From: Caldilineaceae bacterium
GTDB taxonomy: Bacteria; Chloroflexota; Anaerolineae; Caldilineales; Caldilineaceae
Direction of reading: 5' to 3'
DNA: 50,504 nucleotides
Assembly (NCBI GenBank): GCA_026645575.1
Contig: JAPKMW010000090.1
Span: forward strand, 1 to 50,504
The position numbers and the translations under genes were made by a program. The notes under the pieces were generated by a model. It saw only the letters and a list, made by a program, of their open reading frames with translations, did no database searches and was not told the DNA's origin. Below, in pieces: positions 1 to 9,447 of the stretch. Within the stretch, counting starts at the first letter, position 1. Every line of letters starts with the position of its first letter.

Positions 1-92
1 TCGTGTACCCACCTCCCGGAGGTCTTTGGCGGGTATACCCACGAAACGTCGAATTCACGTTACTATCGAATACCCAATATCCACTATCAATC

Positions 93-941
93 TTAGCCTT
101 TAATCGCGCCCATGCGCACTCCTTCCAGAAAGTACCGCTGGAAGAGCAGAAAGAAAACAATCATCGGCAGCGCGGCCAATGCGGCGCCGGCGAAGATGAC
201 TCCCCAATCGGTCATGAACTCACCTTGGAGATTGGCGACGCCGACGGTTAAGGTGTAATTCTGCGGGCGATTGAGCGCAATGAGCGGCCAGAGAAAATCA
301 TTCCAGACCCGCACAAAGGTAAAGATCGCCAGTGACGCAATCGCCGGTTTGCAGAGGGGCAGAATGATATGGCGAAAGACGCCAAAATCACTGCATCCGT
401 CAATGTGCGCGGCGTCTTCCAACTCGGTTGGCAGCGTCTGGATATATTGACGCATGAGAAAGATGCCAAAGGTCAACGCCGTCCCCGGCAGGATCACCGC
501 CAGCAAATTGTCATGTAAACCCAGGCGCAGGGTGATCACATAGAGCGGGATCAGCGTCACTTGCGGCGGGATCATCAAGGTGCTGACAATCAGCCAGAAG
601 AAGACGTTGCGCAAGGGAAAGCGCTTCTTGGCAAAGGCATAGCCCGCCAGCGTATCAAAAAAGACGTGCCAGAGCGTCACCAGCAGCGTCACCAGCAAGC
701 TGTTGCGCATCCAAGTCAGGTAGAACGTCGTGCCGCCCAGTAGGCGCTGAATGTTGTCCAATTGAAACGCCGGCACAAGAATCGGCGTCAGCGGCGGATT
801 GGAGGTAATCGGCGTCAACGCATTGACAAAGAGCCAATACATGGGAAAGAGCGCAATGATCGTCGTCACGATCAAAAAGGCCCAACTCAACCCCGTCAAT
901 CTTGAATTGCGTCGCTCATCAGGAATCGTCACCGCTGCCAT
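93..941 (-). CDS. Carbohydrate ABC transporter permease, MalG type
   Basis: Inner-membrane permease subunit of a binding-protein-dependent sugar importer. About six hydrophobic segments are visible, with the family EAA-type coupling loop in the C-terminal half (ELEDAAHIDGCSDFGVFRHI), which contacts the ATPase. The protein ends in the usual GVRMGAIKG-like tail. I chose ATG at 941. A TTG at 971 overlaps the stop of the upstream permease by four bases and would add ten residues, but no Shine-Dalgarno supports it. It follows the MalF-type gene at 968-1855, so the two form the transmembrane heterodimer. No binding protein or ATPase lies beside them; any further operon genes would be left of the window. 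Confidence 0.9.
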   Translation of the reverse strand: MAAVTIPDERRNSRLTGLSWAFLIVTTIIALFPMYWLFVNALTPITSNPPLTPILVPAFQLDNIQRLLGGTTFYLTWMRNSLLVTLLVTLWHVFFDTLAGYAFAKKRFPLRNVFFWLIVSTLMIPPQVTLIPLYVITLRLGLHDNLLAVILPGTALTFGIFLMRQYIQTLPTELEDAAHIDGCSDFGVFRHIILPLCKPAIASLAIFTFVRVWNDFLWPLIALNRPQNYTLTVGVANLQGEFMTDWGVIFAGAALAALPMIVFFLLFQRYFLEGVRMGAIKG

Positions 942-967
942 ACCCAATCTCTCAATCTCTGCATCTC

Positions 968-1855
968 TCAATATTCTACGTCACTGGTCAGGAAGCGAAA
1001 CTGAAAAATCGCCACAATCACAATCATCACAAAAAGCACAAACGCCTGCGCCGAGGCGATACCCAGTTCAAATTGTTGAAAGGCGTTTTGATAGATCTGC
1101 GTCACCATCGTCTGCGTGCTGTTGCCCACCCCGCTGGGCGCCATAATGTAAATGCGCTCAAAGACTTCAAAGCTGGCAATCGTATAGATCACCAACAGAT
1201 AGAGCGTCGTCGGGCGCAAGAGCGGCACCGTAATATGCCACCAGCGGCGCACCGGCGTGGCGCCATCGATCTCGGCGGCTTCGTAAAACTCGTTGGGAAT
1301 GCTGCCGATAGCTGCGCTGTAGAGGACAATCGCCGTCGCCGGCATGGTCAAAACTGCGGAGAGGGTAATGCTGGTAAGCGCCAAGTTTGGGTCCGAGAGC
1401 CAGCGAATCGGGGCCACGCCAAAGAAGCCCAACAAATAGTTGGCAAAACCCCACTGGGCGTTGTAAATGTAGCTCCAGGTCATGCCGACAATCAGGGCAC
1501 TGGTGACAGCCGGCAGGTAATAGGCTGCCCGAAAGAAGGTGCGCGCCCGGTGGCTCAACGGCTGGATCAAGCTGGCAATAATCAACCCCAGCAGAATGTT
1601 GGACGTAACCGTAAAGAGGGCATAGGTGAGCGTATTCTGAATGGCATTGACAAACAGCCCATTAAATTGCTGGAAGGCCGCGATATAATTTTGATAAATT
1701 GGCTCCATCCAGACCCCGCCCCGGCGCAGATTAAAATCTTGGAAGGAAATAACCAACGCCCAGACGACCGGCGTCAGGACAAAAAGAACAAAGGTTAACA
1801 TGCTGGGCAGGATAAAGGCATAGCTCCAGCCGTAGCGGCGTAAAAAAGTTTGCAT
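968..1855 (-). CDS. Carbohydrate ABC transporter permease, MalF/UgpA type
   Basis: First permease of the pair; forms the sugar channel with the product of 93-941. Six transmembrane segments are visible, the first at about residues 10-30 (SYAFILPSMLTFVLFVLTPV), and the coupling loop reads EFYEAAEIDGATPVRRWWHI, a clear EAA motif. Length (about 295 aa) is normal. Start ATG at 1855; TTG at 1861 is an in-frame alternative and neither has a good ribosome site. It is divergent from the Gfo/Idh/MocA gene at 2068, and the 200-bp gap holds an inverted repeat. Substrate cannot be told from sequence; the neighbouring dehydrogenase suggests a sugar, polyol or sugar acid. Confidence 0.9.
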   Translation of the reverse strand: MQTFLRRYGWSYAFILPSMLTFVLFVLTPVVWALVISFQDFNLRRGGVWMEPIYQNYIAAFQQFNGLFVNAIQNTLTYALFTVTSNILLGLIIASLIQPLSHRARTFFRAAYYLPAVTSALIVGMTWSYIYNAQWGFANYLLGFFGVAPIRWLSDPNLALTSITLSAVLTMPATAIVLYSAAIGSIPNEFYEAAEIDGATPVRRWWHITVPLLRPTTLYLLVIYTIASFEVFERIYIMAPSGVGNSTQTMVTQIYQNAFQQFELGIASAQAFVLFVMIVIVAIFQFRFLTSDVEY

Positions 1856-1948
1856 GGGCAATTGGTTGAGCTAAACAGTGGTTCGTGACATGCTCAGACT
1901 GTAGCACAACAGCCGCCAGACCGTCAACTTTGCAAACATCCCTGAATC

Positions 1949-2048
1949 GGGTAAGATCGGTATTATCGGGTATTGAATATTGGGTATTAGCGATTCATAC
2001 GGCGCGATACAATCTTACCAATACCCGATACCCAGTATCCAATAACCC
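1949..2048. repeat. Inverted repeat of ATTGGGTAT-like units in divergent gap
   Basis: The left arm (1949-1988) and right arm (2011-2048) are imperfect reverse complements made of short GGGTATT units. The core TATCGGGTATTG (1964-1975) pairs perfectly with CAATACCCGATA (2019-2030). A related single arm lies at 67-84, after the stop of the 93-941 gene. It lies in the divergent gap, so both promoters must sit around it. No T-tract follows, so it is not a plain terminator. Confidence 0.75.
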
Positions 2049-2067
2049 ATCACGAAAGCAGGAACCC

Positions 2068-3102
2068 ATGTCACCTATTCGTATAGCCGTTGTCGGCGCT
2101 GGTCTCTTGGGGACGCGCCATGCCCGCGTCTTTTCGGAACAACCCGAATGTCGCCTGGTGGGAGTAGTTGATGTCAATCAGGAGCGCGCCCAAACGGTGG
2201 CAACGCGTTATGGCGCAACTGCCTATACCGATCTTCAGACGTTGTTGGCCGATGATTTGGTTGATGCGGTGGCGGTGGTCACGCCGGATTTTCTCCATCG
2301 CGCCCCGATGGCGGCGGCAGTAGGGGCGGGCAAACATGTCTTTGTCGAAAAACCGTTGGCGACCACCCTGGCCGAGGTGCGGGAACTGGTCAATCTATCA
2401 ACGGCCACTAATGTGGTGACAATGGTCAATTATAGCCAGCGCTTCCTCACCGACTATGCCTGGATCAAAGAGACCATTGACCGGGGCGAGATTGGCCAAC
2501 CGCGCATGGTGACATCGCTCAAGTTTGACACCATCTACGTACCGACCGGCATGTTAAGTTGGGCCGCCCAAAGTTCGCCCTTCTACTTTATGAGCAGCCA
2601 TGACCTGGACTTGACCCACTGGTTCCTCGGCGTCGATCCGGTCAGCGTCTATGCCCAGGAGACCCGCGGCGTCCTCGATGCCAAAGGCATCCCCGTGCAT
2701 GATGGCGTTAATGTCTTGATGGGCTTTGGCAACAACATCAGCACCAACTTTCACTCCTCCTGGATTCACCCCGATACCTACCCGGCGATTGCCGATGGTC
2801 ACATGCAGATTATCGGTTCTGAAGGGGTGATCACCTACCAGAATCGCACGCGCAAGATCGAGTTTTACAACAAACGGGGCGGTCAGGAAATTCAGTTCAC
2901 CGGCCCTGCCACCGCCACCGAGGTGAACGGTAAACTTGTCGGCGCTTTTACCGATTCCGTGCGCCACTTCCTGGCTTGCATCCAACAGCAACAGGAACCC
3001 ATGACTTCCCCGCGCCGCATCTTGCCCACCGCCGAAGCGCAGGCGGCAGTACAACGCTCGCTCGAACGTAAACAACCTGTTTCGTTGCCAATGGAAGACT
3101 AA
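2068..3102 (+). CDS. Gfo/Idh/MocA family NAD(P)-dependent oxidoreductase
   Basis: Predicted sugar or inositol dehydrogenase. The N-terminal Rossmann fold starts VVGAGLLGTRHARVF (dinucleotide-binding GxGxxG at about residues 10-15). The family signature EKPLA is at residues 94-98, where the lysine is catalytic. A conserved histidine region follows (SSHDLDLTHWFLG, about 175-187). Length 344 aa is typical. ATG at 2068 is preceded by AGGAA at about -8; the frame is open 61 codons further upstream, but that part has no homologous character. Divergent from the permease pair at 93-1855, and probably oxidises or epimerises the sugar that pair imports. Confidence 0.93.
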   Translation: MSPIRIAVVGAGLLGTRHARVFSEQPECRLVGVVDVNQERAQTVATRYGATAYTDLQTLLADDLVDAVAVVTPDFLHRAPMAAAVGAGKHVFVEKPLATTLAEVRELVNLSTATNVVTMVNYSQRFLTDYAWIKETIDRGEIGQPRMVTSLKFDTIYVPTGMLSWAAQSSPFYFMSSHDLDLTHWFLGVDPVSVYAQETRGVLDAKGIPVHDGVNVLMGFGNNISTNFHSSWIHPDTYPAIADGHMQIIGSEGVITYQNRTRKIEFYNKRGGQEIQFTGPATATEVNGKLVGAFTDSVRHFLACIQQQQEPMTSPRRILPTAEAQAAVQRSLERKQPVSLPMED

Positions 3103-3135
3103 CACAGCGTTACAGAAATCCCGGTGGTTTAGTCT

Positions 3136-3209
3136 GTCCCGTAGGGACACTTGAATTTAGGGACAAACATATGAGAAAATTTTCCTAAATTCAACCGTCC
3201 CGATGGGAC
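3136..3209. repeat. Nested inverted repeat after dehydrogenase gene
   Basis: TTGAATTTAGG (3151-3161) pairs with CCTAAATTCAA (3184-3194). This is flanked by two small palindromes, GTCCCgtaGGGAC (3136-3148) and GTCCCgatGGGAC (3197-3209), which can also pair with each other. A similar GTCCCGTAAGGAC word is in the permease gap at 33911-33923. It may act as a transcript 3' end, but there is no U-run. Confidence 0.7.
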
Positions 3210-3240
3210 GAAAGCACAACGAAAATCCTATAAAGCTCTA

Positions 3241-3555
3241 TTAGGTTGATTGATCTGGCGCGGTTGGCGCTAGTGCTGTGGGATGGCTGTAACAGTCAAT
3301 GCTCTGCTCAGGGAGGTTTACCAGCCAAACTTCACGAACCCCCGCACGCGCATAAAGGGGCAGTTTGATCTCCTGATCATAGGCGAGCGAGGAATCAGCG
3401 ACTTCGACCAACAACAGCACGTCAGGCGCAGTTGGGCGCGCCTTTGTGTAAAAATCTGCCCGTGGCGCCAGGAGCATGACATCTGGTTCCGGCTGTAAAA
3501 TCTCGTTGATCGTTATCGGATTTTGGACGCTAATGAGTACTACACTGGCTACTTC
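3241..3555 (-). pseudogene. Uma2 family endonuclease remnant (5' truncated)
   Basis: The C-terminal half of a Uma2/DUF820 restriction-endonuclease-like protein is clear: SVQNPITINEILQPEPDVMLL, then PDVLLLVEVADSSL with the PD-(D/E)xK core (PD...EV), then DQEIKLPLYARAGVREVWLV. Reading upstream on the minus strand, the frame stays open to 3555, where TAA (3556-3558) interrupts sequence that should still be coding. No intact N-terminal domain can be followed beyond it. An ATG inside the gene (3477) would give 78 aa, but lacks the N-terminal half. Most likely a decayed gene. Confidence 0.75.
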
Positions 3556-3664
3556 TTACGCTAGCGGTGGTAAGGTTGCCTCTTGCAGGACTTACTCCAA
3601 ACAGATTATATCGATCAACTCATTCTTTGCCAACCAAATCAACATCGGTAATCGGGCAAGCTGG

Positions 3665-4426
3665 TTACTTCTCCCGACGCACCCAATCCGGCCAGTTGAT
3701 GGTCATGCCATCGCAGCCGGCGGCCAGGAGGTTGCGGATCAGCGCTTGGACATCGCGGGCCTGGGTCGCAACGCGTTCGCTTTGTAATCCCCAAGCGCGC
3801 ACTTCGGTGACAACCGTTCGTGCCTGCGCCACCATTGCGGCTGTCACCTGATCGGCGCGGGGACAGAGTTGATACAACTGTAGTGCTTTGGCTCTGGCGA
3901 TGACTTGCTCGTCAATCGTCGTAACCAGCCAGCCCAGACGGAGGGTCAGATCAATCTGCTGCATAGCGGCAAGCCAATTGTCGTCAAAGGAAGTGATAAG
4001 ACAATTACTGTGTAGGCGATGGGCGGTGATGAGTTGATGCGTGGCGGCGGCCAGTTGGGGCGCATGGCCCTTTAGCTCAATGTGATAGGTCAGTTTGTTG
4101 CCAAAGGTCGCCAGAAGTTCATCCAGCGTGAGCATCCGTTTGTCCTGGTGCAGATAGGGTGAAAACCAGGAACCCATGTCCAGCGTCGCTAGATCGCCCC
4201 ATTTCATCGCCTCCACCATCTGTTCACCGTGATCATAGCGCGCCAACGTCCGGTCATGACAAAGCACAACGACGCCATCGGTCGTCAACTGGACATCGGT
4301 TTCGATCTCTGTGACCCCCATGTCATAGGCCAGTTGAAAGGCCGCCAGCGTATTTTCCGGCATATAGGCCGACGCGCCACGATGAGCGATGATGCGGAAG
4401 TGGGGGAGAACTGGGATGGGTAGCAT
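3665..4426 (-). CDS. Glycerophosphodiester phosphodiesterase (GDPD)
   Basis: Hydrolyses glycerophosphodiesters from lipid head groups to glycerol-3-phosphate and an alcohol. TIM-barrel GDPD hallmarks are present: IAHRGASAYMPENT (about residues 13-26, catalytic HR and metal-binding E), EIETDVQ (metal-binding E and D), and the second catalytic histidine in VVLCHDRTLAR. Length 253 aa matches the bacterial UgpQ/GlpQ-short group. No signal peptide, so cytoplasmic. ATG start at 4426. It probably forms a separate minus-strand unit; the inverted repeat at 4451-4532 separates it from the upstream nuclease gene. Confidence 0.93.
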   Translation of the reverse strand: MLPIPVLPHFRIIAHRGASAYMPENTLAAFQLAYDMGVTEIETDVQLTTDGVVVLCHDRTLARYDHGEQMVEAMKWGDLATLDMGSWFSPYLHQDKRMLTLDELLATFGNKLTYHIELKGHAPQLAAATHQLITAHRLHSNCLITSFDDNWLAAMQQIDLTLRLGWLVTTIDEQVIARAKALQLYQLCPRADQVTAAMVAQARTVVTEVRAWGLQSERVATQARDVQALIRNLLAAGCDGMTINWPDWVRREK

Positions 4427-4450
4427 AGTGCAAGCTTTCTAGATTGAAAA

Positions 4451-4532
4451 GACAAGGTGACAAGGTGAAGGGGCGACAAGGTGAAGGGGTGACAAGGTGA
4501 ATCGATTCACCTTGTCACCTTGTCACCTTGTC
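4451..4532. repeat. Hairpin built of GGTGACAA tandem units
   Basis: The left arm contains several copies of the word ACAAGGTGA; the right arm contains its reverse complement TCACCTTGT repeated. The centre (4491-4516) is a perfect 26-bp palindrome around ATCGAT. Located 9 bp after the stop of the nuclease gene (4541) and upstream of the GDPD gene. The same GGTGACAGGTGAAGGAGTGAC-like wording recurs at 26745-26766, at the start of another gene. Confidence 0.8.
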
Positions 4533-4540
4533 AGGTTTGT

Positions 4541-7500
4541 CTAGCGCGGAATCTGCAACTCTTGCCCGACATCCAAATAATCGGGATTGCTCAGGTCATT
4601 GCGCCGTTGAAGCTGCGCAACCGGGACATGGTAGCGGTTGGCGATGGCCTGGAGCGTGTCACCGGGTTGTACGATGTAGGCCAGAAAATCCGGTGGCGGC
4701 GCGACATAGCCGACAGCGTAGATGTTGGGAATGCAGACCGTGCGACCGTCCACAGGGGTGGCGCTATCAGCCAGCCCGTTTAACTGGGCCAGACGGTCGG
4801 CATCAGCATTGTAGCGATCTGCTATTGTTGCCACCGTTTCACCTGCTTGCCCCACGATGTGGCGCCAACAAGGCACACCCGATTGCACTGCCGGAATGGT
4901 CAACTGGCGACCTACCCGTAGTTCCCCATGAATCGACATTCGATTCGCTTGCGCCAAAGCCGCAATAGTGACGCTATAGCGGCGGGCCAGCGTTGACAAC
5001 GTGTCGCCGGCGCGCACCACATAGGTTACTGGCGTCGATTGGGTATTATCCGGTGGCGTTGGCGCAGGGAGTGTCACTGTATCAGTGACCGGGCTTGTGA
5101 TCGGCGGCGCTATGGTGCCGGTCACGCCGCTGCTGTCAGTAATGCCAATGGTGTCAGTAACTCCGCTTGTCTCCGTGATGCCCGTTGTTTCTGTAATATC
5201 CGTAGTATCCGTGATGGCTGGGGTCGCCGTAATACCAGTGGTCTCTGTGATGCCGGTGGTATCGGTAATGCCGAGAGTGTCAGTAATGCCGGTCGTATCA
5301 GTAACCCTGGTAGTATCCGTAATGCCAGTGGTATCGGTGATGCCGGTTGTGTCGGTAATCCCAGTCGTATCGGTCACACCGGTTGTGTCCGTCACACCAG
5401 TTGTGTCTGTAATTGAACTGGGCGCGCCGAGATTGAAACCGATCAGAACCGGGTCATGATCGGAGGCGCGGAACGGGGTAGGGCTATAATACCCCGCTGG
5501 ATTGAAGCGTACTTCGTAATCCAGCACTTTCGGTTCATCAGTGTTGATGTGCCACTCGGCGGCGCCGGTGGTCTGGCTAAACAGACTGGTGCTGGCGAGC
5601 GCATGGTCGAGATAACCGGCCTGCCCATCAAAGATGTAGGAGTAGGCTTCGTCCCCGACAAAGTGACCGATGAGATTGACATACCCCGCCGCTTCGATGG
5701 TGGTAATAGGTGATTCCTTTGCATAGGCATTGAGATCGCCGATGATCAGCACATCCGGATCGCCACTGTTGGTTGGGTCGGTTGCCAGCCAATTAACCAA
5801 ATCCTGCGCGGCTTCAGTGCGTCGTTCATTCCAGCCGCCGATCCCGTTGCCGCTATCGACATTGCCGCCGGTTGCCAGGTCGCCGGGCCGTTTGGACTTG
5901 AAGTGATTGACCACGACTGTAAAACGTTCGCCCTGCTGATCGACAAAGGTCTGCACCAGCGGCTGGCGACTGCGCCCTTCGTCGGCCAGGGTCTGGTCAA
6001 AAGCGCCCGTGTTTAGGGTCAACGCCGGGCCAGTGGGGGTGACAACCGTTGTCTTGTAGAGCAAACCGACGGCGATCGCATCACCACCCAAGCGGGGTAG
6101 ACGGGGGTCGATAAAGGCATAGGTCACATCGTCGGGCTGCGTCGCATTGAGTCCGTTGACCAAATCTTGAATCGCGCTGGTGGCGCCATAGCCGTCGTTT
6201 TCCACCTCCATCAAGCCAATAATGTCGGCATCCAGGGCGACTAGGGCGGCGATCACTTTGTCCCGTTGGCGTTGGAATTCAGCCGCCGTTTTGGCGCCGC
6301 GTGCGGTTGGATAGCCGCCGCCTTGACCATCGCCATTGAAGTAGTTGAGGACATTGAAGCCGGCAACGCGTAGATCGCCCATCACCGTCGGCGGGGTTGT
6401 TGTTCGGGGATTGGCTGCGGTAAACATGGGCGCTTCAATCGGGTGGAGCCGGTAGTCAAGCGCCGCTTCAGCGCCCGGGGCGGAGTTAATGCGTCCATAG
6501 TCGAGAACGCCAACCAGATTGGTGACGGTGTCGCCGGCGCGGATCACCGCCGGGGGTGGTGCGCCCAGGTAGGGTACAGGGTTGGGGTTATCGCCCAAGG
6601 CGCTGAGATCACGGCCATCGTCCAAAACCAGGAGGCGGCGCGCATTTTCCGCGGCCAGCGCTTCGGCTTCGGAACTATCCGGCAGGAAGAGATTGGTCGG
6701 CTGATAGGGGCGGCCCCCTGTCGTACCCGGCGCCGCCAAGGTCATCTGGCCATAGCGCCCCAGGAAGTAGGTCTGGGCGACGGTCATCTCATTGGCAATG
6801 CGGACGAGCATCCCCTCGTAGCGCTCCAGATCGCCATCTTCCGTCTCCGGCAGCATGACAGCGGCCGGCTCCAGCGGCTGGTTGCGCTCACAGATGGTGA
6901 CGCTCTCGATCCGTTTTAGCTCGGTCATGGTGTTGAACTCATGCACCAGACCGCGCACCTGCACCCGGTCCCCCGGCGCCACATCGACTTTGAAGCCATT
7001 GTCCAGCACAAAGATGCCCTCGGACGTGGCAGGATCATCGTCCTGGTCGGCGGCCTCTTCTTGCACAAAGAAGCCGCGCAACTGGGTTTTGACATTCTGG
7101 AAATCACCCACCACAATTCCTTCGATCGTGACAACATCACCCTGTTGTGGGCTGCTTCCCGCGGCTCCTTGAATATGGTGGATCAATGTTGCGTCGCCAT
7201 CGCACCCAGATGTGGTGGTTGTTATGGACGCAGCGGCCATCACCGGTTCAGCCAGGGCGGCGACGGTGGGCAATGGCGGTCGCATGGCAAGCAGATCGTT
7301 GTTATCGGCCAGGGAAAAGAGAACGAGATCCAGCGGGATGTTGGCGGTCGGTTGGCTGCCAGGGGTAAATTCGCTAAGATCCCCGGCATAGATTGCCACG
7401 GCATCGGCAGATTGGAGGGCGCTCAGGTCAACGGCGAGATCGCTTTCGGCAGGTGCGCCCAGCGTGAAGAAGCCTTCGGCATTGGTCATACCCCCCGTCA

Positions 7501-7768
7501 ATGGGTAAGCAACCAGGATCGTGTTGTCGTCACTGAGCAGGAAAGCGACAAGCAGATCCGCCAACGGCTGGTTGCCCACACCACCATCGGACAAGATGAT
7601 CTGGGTGCGTTGACCGGTGGCTGGATCAACCACAATCTGGTCGATATACAAGGTTTCACGTAATGGCGCGCTTTGGGCGTAGCTGACTTGGGCGCTGCTG
7701 ATGGCGCCAACCAGCAGTAGCCAGCCAAGTAGCACACGGCCAGGTAGCGAACGAAGAAACGATTTCAC
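4541..7768 (-). CDS. Large secreted endonuclease (ExeM/NucH-like) with LysM anchor
   Basis: Predicted extracellular DNase that digests external DNA. Order: signal peptide (residues 1-32, VLLGWLLLVGAISSAQVSYA); beta-rich region; OB-fold-like segment (about 205-300, VTIEGIVVGDFQ); endonuclease/exonuclease/phosphatase domain (about 465-780) with FNVLNYFNGDG, MEVENDGYG, VNHFKSKRPGD, IIGDLNAY and SDHDPVLIGF, which supply the metal and catalytic residues; a TDTTGI-type hexapeptide linker (about 785-880); and three LysM domains (about 912-960, 965-1012, 1028-1075) likely binding peptidoglycan. The start is GTG at 7768, preceded by AAGGGGGA. At 1075 aa it is longer than usual, because of the linker and LysM tail. 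Role: nutrient and phosphate scavenging, inferred from nearby phosphatase genes. Confidence 0.9.
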   Translation of the reverse strand: MKSFLRSLPGRVLLGWLLLVGAISSAQVSYAQSAPLRETLYIDQIVVDPATGQRTQIILSDGGVGNQPLADLLVAFLLSDDNTILVAYPLTGGMTNAEGFFTLGAPAESDLAVDLSALQSADAVAIYAGDLSEFTPGSQPTANIPLDLVLFSLADNNDLLAMRPPLPTVAALAEPVMAAASITTTTSGCDGDATLIHHIQGAAGSSPQQGDVVTIEGIVVGDFQNVKTQLRGFFVQEEAADQDDDPATSEGIFVLDNGFKVDVAPGDRVQVRGLVHEFNTMTELKRIESVTICERNQPLEPAAVMLPETEDGDLERYEGMLVRIANEMTVAQTYFLGRYGQMTLAAPGTTGGRPYQPTNLFLPDSSEAEALAAENARRLLVLDDGRDLSALGDNPNPVPYLGAPPPAVIRAGDTVTNLVGVLDYGRINSAPGAEAALDYRLHPIEAPMFTAANPRTTTPPTVMGDLRVAGFNVLNYFNGDGQGGGYPTARGAKTAAEFQRQRDKVIAALVALDADIIGLMEVENDGYGATSAIQDLVNGLNATQPDDVTYAFIDPRLPRLGGDAIAVGLLYKTTVVTPTGPALTLNTGAFDQTLADEGRSRQPLVQTFVDQQGERFTVVVNHFKSKRPGDLATGGNVDSGNGIGGWNERRTEAAQDLVNWLATDPTNSGDPDVLIIGDLNAYAKESPITTIEAAGYVNLIGHFVGDEAYSYIFDGQAGYLDHALASTSLFSQTTGAAEWHINTDEPKVLDYEVRFNPAGYYSPTPFRASDHDPVLIGFNLGAPSSITDTTGVTDTTGVTDTTGITDTTGITDTTGITDTTRVTDTTGITDTLGITDTTGITETTGITATPAITDTTDITETTGITETSGVTDTIGITDSSGVTGTIAPPITSPVTDTVTLPAPTPPDNTQSTPVTYVVRAGDTLSTLARRYSVTIAALAQANRMSIHGELRVGRQLTIPAVQSGVPCWRHIVGQAGETVATIADRYNADADRLAQLNGLADSATPVDGRTVCIPNIYAVGYVAPPPDFLAYIVQPGDTLQAIANRYHVPVAQLQRRNDLSNPDYLDVGQELQIPR

Positions 7769-7956
7769 GAAGATCCCCCTTTGCGGTTATGGGCCGGCTG
7801 CCGACGAATGGGACAGACGGCAGCGGATCGGCTAGGCAATATAGTGTACCGCTTAATCAACGACTAGGCAAGCGCTTTTGCTTCATTATCATCCATCATT
7901 ATCGTCCAATTGTCGCGCTTGCCAAACGTCATTTGGTTGATTGTAGGGGAAACTGC

Positions 7957-9447
7957 TTATGCGGCGGGACTCATGGGCGGATAGAAGGCGTCGTCCTGGA
8001 GGGCGCCATGCAGATAGGTCGTCTGTCCAACGCGATGCAGGGCTATTTGCGCCGGCGCCGTTGCCTCGGGCGCAGCGATGGCCGGCTCAATCAATTCGCG
8101 CTGTACATCGCCTGGTTCGCCTTGCGGGTGGGCGAAAATTTCCCACAGCACCCGACCATCGATGGTTGACGGGGGTGGTATCTCCAACAACGTGAGAATG
8201 GTCGGCAGCAGATCTATGGCGCCGGTGGGGATGGTTGAATTGTAGTGGGTGCGGAAATCAGGGCCATTGGCAATCAGCGTGGCATGGAGATCGTAGGGGG
8301 CCGCCGAGCCATGCGAAGCCCGCAGCGCCGCTTGGGTGGTCAATGCCAGCACCTGACCCGGTACGCCCCACTCATTGCTGGCGCTGCTCCAGCGCGGGGA
8401 AACGGCCAGCAACGGCAACCGTTCGTTCCGCTGTTGGTTCCAGATCGCCGTCAAGGGAATCACACCAGGCAACGTCTCTAGATCGGGGCGACCGGCAAAA
8501 ACCACACCGGCCCACGGTTGCGCTAACAACCAGGCAACCAGCGGCGCCATCTCTGTTGCGCTCGGCGGTTGGGCGCCGGGTTGGGTGTAGAGGTAATCGC
8601 TGGCGGTGACCAGCGGCAGGGTGTTGCCGATCGCTTTGAACGCTGCGGCCAGGTAGGTGCGCAAGGTATTGTGCGCCTGGACGGTCGAGTGGCCGTGGTC
8701 GGAGATAAAAAAGATGTCAAATTGATCGCGCAGCCGTTGGTCGTCCAGCGCCTTGAGGATCTCGGCCACACAACTATCCACCCCACGCAGGGCGGTGACT
8801 GCTTCCGGCGAACCCAAGCCAAAGTAGTGCTGGCTGCTATCGGGTTCGTTTAGCCAGAGGACAATCACCCGGTTCAGCGGATCGGCCAAAAAGAGCCGGA
8901 TGAGGGCAGCGGTGGCATAGCGCTGTGACGCCAATTGCGGTCCCAACTCCTTCGCCGGCAATTCTCCTAACTTTTCCCGCAAGTCATAGAGGTCGGCAAT
9001 GCCGTAGGCGCTGTTGGTGTTAACAATGCGATCCAGGTGGCGGTGGGTCCAGAGCATGGCCGCGCCGGGGCTGCTGGTGGCGGCCACAGCCAGCCGTTCA
9101 CCACGGGCCGCCAAGAGATCCCCCAGCGAAGGGACAAACAACGCTTGGCCGCCACTGACACGCTCCAACGCATTGATATGTTGATAGTTGGAGGTTTCGA
9201 CAATGTGATCATCGGTGACGCCCGGCACGATCATGGTATTCGCCATCAGCCCATGCCGGCCGGGGGTCGCCCCAGTGGTGAGGGTACTCATGTTGACGCG
9301 GGTATGGGTGGGATAGGCGGCATGGTGATCCCAGCAGCGAACCCCGCTCTTCGCCAATTGGGCCACGGTCGGCATCACACTGGAATCAATGAGATCAGGG
9401 CGCAACCCATCTGCGCCAATAAGAAGAACCCGCCGTTGTTGCTTCAC
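7957..9447 (-). CDS. Alkaline-phosphatase-superfamily phosphodiesterase
   Basis: Type I phosphodiesterase/nucleotide pyrophosphatase-like hydrolase. Metal-site and nucleophile motifs are visible: LLIGADGLRPDLID near the N-terminus, TRVNMSTLTTGATPGRHGLM (nucleophile Thr/Ser region, about residues 48-67), and ISDHGHSTV in the middle, whose D and H bind zinc. 496 aa. The GTG start at 9447 overlaps the stop of the upstream acyltransferase (GTGA, four bases) and has GGAGG at about -10, so translation is coupled. No signal peptide is obvious. Substrate unknown; the pairing with a lipid acyltransferase hints at phospholipid or glycolipid turnover. Confidence 0.87.
   Translation of the reverse strand: MKQQRRVLLIGADGLRPDLIDSSVMPTVAQLAKSGVRCWDHHAAYPTHTRVNMSTLTTGATPGRHGLMANTMIVPGVTDDHIVETSNYQHINALERVSGGQALFVPSLGDLLAARGERLAVAATSSPGAAMLWTHRHLDRIVNTNSAYGIADLYDLREKLGELPAKELGPQLASQRYATAALIRLFLADPLNRVIVLWLNEPDSSQHYFGLGSPEAVTALRGVDSCVAEILKALDDQRLRDQFDIFFISDHGHSTVQAHNTLRTYLAAAFKAIGNTLPLVTASDYLYTQPGAQPPSATEMAPLVAWLLAQPWAGVVFAGRPDLETLPGVIPLTAIWNQQRNERLPLLAVSPRWSSASNEWGVPGQVLALTTQAALRASHGSAAPYDLHATLIANGPDFRTHYNSTIPTGAIDLLPTILTLLEIPPPSTIDGRVLWEIFAHPQGEPGDVQRELIEPAIAAPEATAPAQIALHRVGQTTYLHGALQDDAFYPPMSPAA

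Noticed and set aside
902..1798. Long plus-strand open frame (298 codons)
   Set aside because: It is antisense to the MalF-type permease, rich in His, Arg and Gln, and has no family pattern; the minus-strand frame carries clear permease motifs.
5110..5410. Possible CRISPR-like array of regularly spaced repeats
   Set aside because: The period is 18 bp without unique spacers and lies in frame inside a protein linker.
5085..5459. Plus-strand frame of VVSVMPVVSV repeats
   Set aside because: It is the antisense reading of the nuclease gene's TDTTGI linker; low complexity explains the open frame.
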